A stretch of 64,000 nt of DNA. Source: DASWIG01 sp036397835. Lineage in GTDB: Bacteria > Acidobacteriota > Thermoanaerobaculia > Multivoradales > J023. The notes under the pieces were generated by a model. It was given only the letters and a program-made list of their open reading frames with translations. It was not told the DNA's origin and did not search any database. Location: positions 1 to 64,000 of the forward strand of contig DASWIG010000349.1 in assembly GCA_036397835.1 (NCBI GenBank), read 5' to 3'. A program made the position numbers and the translations under genes. Of the stretch, positions 60,240 to 64,000 are shown one piece after another. Numbering within the stretch: the stretch's first letter is position 1; each line of letters opens with the position of its first letter.

Positions 60240-62063
60240 TCACATCTCCTCGAGCGCCTCGATGGCCAGCAGCCGCAGGCCGTTGCCGACGACGACGCGG
60301 AAGGCCGCCAGCAACGCCAGGCGGCTCGAGCGCACCGGCTCGCCCGATTGCAGCACCGGGTGGTCGTGGTAGAAGGTATTGACGAGCTGCGCCAGCTCGA
60401 TCAGGTAGCTCGACAGACGCATCGGGTCGTAGCTCTCGGCCGCGTCAGCCACGACCACGGGGAAGAGCATCACCTGGACGAGGATGCGCCACTCGACGTC
60501 CTCGCCGAGGACGAGGGTCTCGGGCGGCTGCCAGTCGCCCGCCTTGCGCAGGATGCTCGAGACGCGGGCATAGGCGTACTGCAAGTAGGGGCCGGTCTTG
60601 CCCTCGAAGGCGAGCGACGAGGCGGGGTCGAAGTGGATCTCCGTGTCCTTGCCCACGGCGAGGAAGTGGAACGTCATGGCGGCGAGACCGATCGCCATGG
60701 CGCGGCGGTCGAGCTCCTCTCCCTCGAGGTCCGGGAAGCGCTCGCGGATGGCCTCGCGGGCGAGCTGCCTCATGCCGTCCATCAGGTCGTCGGCGTCCAC
60801 CACCCGGCCCTCGCGCGACTTCATCTTGCCCTCGGGCAGGTACACCATGCCGTAGCTCAGGTGATAGAGGCCGTCGGCCCATGGGAACCCCAGGAGCTTC
60901 AGGATGGCGAAGAGCTGCTGCATGTAATAGTCCTGCTCGGAGCCGATGCAATACAGGGACCTGGTGAGCCCGAACTCCTTGAATTTGATCGCGGCGAGAT
61001 GGATGTCCTGAGTGACGTAGAGGCCGGTGCCGTCGCCGCGCAGCACCGCCTTGTCCTGGAGCTTGCCGTGCTCGGAGAGCGGCGCGATCACCGCGCCGTT
61101 CGGCGCCCGCTTGAAGATCCCTTTCTCCACCGCCGCGAAGATGATCTCCTTGCCGCCTTCGTAGATCTCGCTTTCGTAATAGTGCTTGTCGAAGTCGAGA
61201 CCGAGGCGGTCGTAGGTTTCTTTGAAGCCGGCGTAGACCCAGCCGTTCATCCTCTCCCACAGCGCGCGGGCCTCGGCGTCGCCCGCTTCCCACCGCTTCA
61301 GCAGGTCGCGCGCCGCGGCGAGCAGACGCGACGACTCGTTGAAGCGTTCGTCGAGATCCTTCGCTTCTTTGTCGAGCTCCTGCTCGGCGCGCCACGTTTC
61401 TTTTTCTTTCTGCAGCTCCTGCTCGAAGCGCACGTAGAGACGGCCGACGAAGCGGTCGCCTTTGACTCCGGCGCTCTCGGGCGTCGCGCCTTCGCCCCAG
61501 CGCTCGTAGGCGAGCATCGACTTGGCAATGTGGATGCCGCGGTCGTTGACGATCGACGTCTTCAAGACCCGGGCGCCCTGGGAGGCGAGGAGGTTGGCGA
61601 CGGCGCGGCCGAGCACGCCGTTGCGCAGGTGGCCGAGGTGGAGCGGCTTGTTGGTGTTGGGCGAGACGTACTCCATCATCACCACCTCGCCGGCCTCGCG
61701 GTCGGAATCGCCGTAGGCGTCGCCCGCTTCGCGGGCCTCGGCGACCGCGCGCGGCACGACCGCGTCGCGGTCGAGCTCGACGTTCAGGTAGGGGCCGGCG
61801 GCGACGGCGCGGGCGATCCAGGCGTCGGGCGGGATCGCCGCCGCCATCTCTTTGGCGATCTCGGCGGGGTTCTTCTTCCACTGGCGCGCCAGCTCGAAGC
61901 AGCGGAACGACAGGTCGCTGCCGGTGTGGGACGGCGCCGGGGTGAGGGCCACGTCCTCCACGGCCACGGCGCCGCGCGAGGCGCCGGCGATCGCCGCGGC
62001 AACGTGGCCGTACACGTCGGCGAGCGTGCGGCCGACGACGAAGTCATGGGTCAGGGCTTTCAT
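60240..62063 (-). CDS. argS: arginyl-tRNA synthetase
   Basis: The 607-aa class I synthetase charges tRNA-Arg. Visible features are the N-terminal additional domain, SPNTNKPLHLGHLRN with HLGH at 142-145, and KMKSREG replacing KMSKS, a usual ArgS variation. GLYVTQDIHLAAIKF and an alpha-helical anticodon-binding C-terminus (AFEGKTGPYLQYAYAR, DPMRLSSYLIELAQLVNTFYHD) follow. ATG 62063 (MKALTHDF) is preferred over the in-frame start at 62120 because the extra 19 residues are not family-like. It is convergent with pccB (47 bp apart) and divergent from the HMG-CoA synthase gene. Confidence 0.96.
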   Translation of the reverse strand: MKALTHDFVVGRTLADVYGHVAAAIAGASRGAVAVEDVALTPAPSHTGSDLSFRCFELARQWKKNPAEIAKEMAAAIPPDAWIARAVAAGPYLNVELDRDAVVPRAVAEAREAGDAYGDSDREAGEVVMMEYVSPNTNKPLHLGHLRNGVLGRAVANLLASQGARVLKTSIVNDRGIHIAKSMLAYERWGEGATPESAGVKGDRFVGRLYVRFEQELQKEKETWRAEQELDKEAKDLDERFNESSRLLAAARDLLKRWEAGDAEARALWERMNGWVYAGFKETYDRLGLDFDKHYYESEIYEGGKEIIFAAVEKGIFKRAPNGAVIAPLSEHGKLQDKAVLRGDGTGLYVTQDIHLAAIKFKEFGLTRSLYCIGSEQDYYMQQLFAILKLLGFPWADGLYHLSYGMVYLPEGKMKSREGRVVDADDLMDGMRQLAREAIRERFPDLEGEELDRRAMAIGLAAMTFHFLAVGKDTEIHFDPASSLAFEGKTGPYLQYAYARVSSILRKAGDWQPPETLVLGEDVEWRILVQVMLFPVVVADAAESYDPMRLSSYLIELAQLVNTFYHDHPVLQSGEPVRSSRLALLAAFRVVVGNGLRLLAIEALEEM

Positions 62064-62233
62064 GGCGGCAGGTTCCTTCCAGGAGCTGCGCAATATACCA
62101 GGTACGACGTCTCGTGACATTCCCTGACACTTCGGCCTCCAGCGTCACGTCTCGGTCACGGCTCCGTGCGAAGGCCCGAAGACCGCCGGGGGCGCGGCTA
62201 GGATGCGATTGACCACGACCCCTGAAGGACACC

Positions 62234-63343
62234 ATGGAGATCCAGGACATGTCGACCCCCTCCGCAGGCATCGCCGCCCTCGGCCTCAGCTTCCCCTCCC
62301 TCGCCCTCCCCGTCGAAGAGCTCGCCGCCCTGCGCGGCCAGGAGCCCGCGAAGTACACCCAGGGGCTCGGCTGCCGCGAGATGGCGCTGTGCGCGCGCGG
62401 CGAAGGCGTCGTGGACCTGGCGGCGACGGCGGCCGAAAGGGCTCTCGGCCGCTGGGGCGGCGACGCCCGGCGCCTCGGCCTGATCGCCGTCGGCACCGAG
62501 TCGGCCCTCGACATGAGCCGTCCGCTCTCGGCCTGGGTGGCCGATCGCCTCGGCCTCGCCGGCTCGGTGCGCTCCTACGAGGTCAAGCACGCCTGCTACG
62601 GCGGCACCCTGGCCCTGCGCCAGGCCCTGGAGTGGCGGCTATCCGGCGCCGCCAAGGGCCGCGCGGCCCTGGTCATCGCCGCCGACGTGGCGCTCTACGA
62701 GCTCGGCGACGGCGGCGAGCCTACCCAGGGCGCCGGCGCCGTGGCCATGCTGGTCGACACGCCCGAAGTGGCGGCCGTCGATCCGATCTCCTATCCCTGG
62801 AGCGAGCCGGCCTTCGACTTCTGGCGTCCGGTGGGCGAGACCCACCCGCGCGTCGACGGTCCCCTGAGCCTCGACTGCTACAAGCGCGCCGCCGAACGCT
62901 GCTTCGGCGCCCTGGCCGCGGAAGGCGCCGGGGTCGACGACTTCGCCGCCGTCTGCTGCCACGTGCCGTTCCCCAAGATGGTGAAGAAGGCCCTCGTCCA
63001 CGTGGGCGAGACTCTCGGCTGGGACGAGGAGCGCACCCTGGCGTTCTTCGCGGAGAAGGTCGATCCCCACATGGAATGGAACCGCCGCTCGGGCAACGCC
63101 TACACCGCGAGCCTGTGGGTCGCGGTGGCTCAGGCCCTGGCGGGCATGGACCAGGGACGGCGCCTCGTCGCCTTCTCCTACGGCTCCGGCTTCGGCGCCG
63201 AGCTGCTGACCCTCGCCGCGGGTCCCGCCGCCGCCGCGGGCGCCTGGGCCGAGGACGCCGAGCGCGACTTCCGCGAGCGGCGGGTGATCGACGCCGCGGA
63301 ATATGCCAAGCTGCGGGGCGAGCGCGTCGCCGTGGCGGCCTGA
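62234..63343 (+). CDS. hydroxymethylglutaryl-CoA synthase
   Basis: The 369-aa thiolase-fold enzyme condenses acetyl-CoA with acetoacetyl-CoA to HMG-CoA in the mevalonate route. The catalytic Cys121 lies in EVKHACYGGT, Glu89 in AVGTES, and His243 in CCHVPFPKM, followed by NRRSGNAYTASLW. GAAGGA precedes the ATG by 8 bp. Related enzymes also act in polyketide beta-branching, but the usual partner cassette (donor ACP, decarboxylating KS, enoyl-CoA hydratases) is not seen here, so isoprenoid precursor supply is the simpler reading. It is divergent from argS. Confidence 0.93.
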   Translation: MEIQDMSTPSAGIAALGLSFPSLALPVEELAALRGQEPAKYTQGLGCREMALCARGEGVVDLAATAAERALGRWGGDARRLGLIAVGTESALDMSRPLSAWVADRLGLAGSVRSYEVKHACYGGTLALRQALEWRLSGAAKGRAALVIAADVALYELGDGGEPTQGAGAVAMLVDTPEVAAVDPISYPWSEPAFDFWRPVGETHPRVDGPLSLDCYKRAAERCFGALAAEGAGVDDFAAVCCHVPFPKMVKKALVHVGETLGWDEERTLAFFAEKVDPHMEWNRRSGNAYTASLWVAVAQALAGMDQGRRLVAFSYGSGFGAELLTLAAGPAAAAGAWAEDAERDFRERRVIDAAEYAKLRGERVAVAA

Positions 63344-63427
63344 CGTCTTGGCCGAAGGCTCTCGTCGTGTTGGCGTTGGGGGGTGGGGGGATCTGGCCGA
63401 CGACGTCGGCCTGCTTCCTGCGGGTGT

Positions 63428-63934
63428 ATGCTCGCGCCGATGTCCTGGCGCTCGGTGACGGAGATCGACTGGTCGGCGTGGGACCCGGTCGACCGCGCGA
63501 CCCTGCTCTTCGTGGTCGCCGGCGGGCGCATCCTCCTCATCCGCAAGAAGCGCGGCCTCGGCGCCGGCAAGATCAACGGTCCCGGCGGCCGCATCGAGGA
63601 CGGCGAGTCGGCGCTGGCCGGCGCCGTGCGCGAGGTCGAGGAGGAGATCGGCGTGACGCCGACCGAGGTCAGCGAGCGCGGCGAGCTCTCCTTCCAGTTC
63701 GTCGACGGCTACTCGATCCACGTCCGCGTCTTCCGCGCCGGCGGCTGGCGCGGCGAGCCCGTGGAGACCGACGAGGCCGTGCCCCTGTGGTTCCCGCTCG
63801 AACGCATACCTTACCGCGAGATGTGGGCCGACGACCGGGTGTGGCTGCCGCTGATGCTCGCCGGCGAACGCTTCCACGGCCGCTTCATCTTCGACGGCGA
63901 CGCCATGGTCGATCACCGCGTCGTGGTGCCGTGA
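63428..63934 (+). CDS. NUDIX hydrolase, 8-oxo-dGTP diphosphatase-like
   Basis: The protein is 168 aa from ATG 63428 (MLAPMSWRSV); ATG 63440 is an equally possible start and neither has a strong ribosome site. The NUDIX box is intact: GGRIEDGESALAGAVREVEEEIGV, with the REVEEE acidic core. RKKRGLGAGKINGPGG and LWFPLERIPYREMW resemble MutT/MTH1-type enzymes that hydrolyse oxidised purine nucleoside triphosphates; the exact substrate cannot be read. The last 22 bp overlap the frame of the convergent peptidase-like gene. Confidence 0.9.
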   Translation: MLAPMSWRSVTEIDWSAWDPVDRATLLFVVAGGRILLIRKKRGLGAGKINGPGGRIEDGESALAGAVREVEEEIGVTPTEVSERGELSFQFVDGYSIHVRVFRAGGWRGEPVETDEAVPLWFPLERIPYREMWADDRVWLPLMLAGERFHGRFIFDGDAMVDHRVVVP

Positions 63935-64000
63935 CCCAGAAACCTCTCGAAGAAATCCGCCGCCGCGCGGAACGTCCGCAGCCAGCTCTCGTGACGCAGG
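63913..64000 (-). CDS. C-terminal end of a probable S9-type peptidase or alpha/beta hydrolase, 5' partial
   Basis: The minus-strand frame entering from the right edge reads LRHESWLRTFRAAADFFERFL and stops at 63913-63915. The RHESWL...AAADFF pattern is typical of the last helix of prolyl oligopeptidase (S9) family proteins. Only 28 codons are visible, so this is a weak family call. It overlaps the NUDIX gene end by 22 bp. Confidence 0.5.
   Translation of the reverse strand, partial: LRHESWLRTFRAAADFFERFLGHGTTTR

Noticed and set aside
62234..63343. HMG-CoA synthase as a beta-branching enzyme of the PKS
   Set aside because: The usual donor ACP, decarboxylating KS and hydratase partners are missing, and the gene is separated from the cluster by pccB and argS.

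Overview
This is a GC-rich bacterial chromosome segment. The best taxonomic hint is an ADOP-type duplicated FtsX/MacB permease (17524-19962), a family typical of Acidobacteriota. It sits with a CRTAC1/ASPIC-UnbV lipoprotein and a multiheme cytochrome-TPR protein that fit the same phylum. Class and genus cannot be read from the window.

Layout. 1-1631: two tandem copies of an Rpn/YhgA-type nuclease gene, the first cut by the window edge, the second frameshifted and internally deleted. 1641-6315: housekeeping genes (acpS, thiE-like and a small membrane protein on the minus strand; a TPR/cNMP-binding protein, def, cysS and yraN on the plus strand). 6316-6684: hairpin-rich non-coding block with a REP-like inverted pair. 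6685-17516: plus-strand run of six closely spaced genes: REC-PAS-PAS-GGDEF-EAL protein, M48 protease, asparagine synthetase, SyrP-like Fe(II)/2-oxoglutarate oxygenase, five-heme cytochrome with TPRs, and CRTAC1 lipoprotein.

17524-58331: minus-strand biosynthetic operon of about 41 kb. In transcription order it is a LanB-like (glutamylation/PEARL-type) protein; NRPS B (C-A-PCP with a crippled A domain); remnant module C (truncated C, Ser-type A, no PCP); hybrid D (KS-AT-CP-C-A-PCP, AT lacking its Ser, A Ser-type); hybrid E (KS-AT-ACP-Cy-A-PCP-C, A with the exact Cys code); 5603-aa megasynthase F (A-PCP-C-A-PCP-C-A-PCP-KS-AT-KR-CP-C-A-PCP-TE); and the ADOP permease. Most junctions are ATGA or GTGA overlaps, implying translational coupling. 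Hand-read codes suggest Ser, thiazoline (Cys), an unassigned residue, Ser, Gly, one KR-reduced malonyl unit and a last unassigned or Cys-like residue, released by the thioesterase. No epimerase, thiazoline oxidase or Sfp-type phosphopantetheinyl transferase is seen.

58630-64000: pccB-type carboxyltransferase (a possible source of malonyl/methylmalonyl-CoA), argS, HMG-CoA synthase, a NUDIX hydrolase, and the end of a probable S9-type peptidase running in from the right edge.

The most unusual feature is an operon in which a tRNA-dependent LanB-family enzyme leads an NRPS/PKS line whose first adenylation domain and first acyltransferase both appear inactive, next to a decayed module duplicate. 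Domain and specificity calls are by eye from motifs; no alignment or database search was run.
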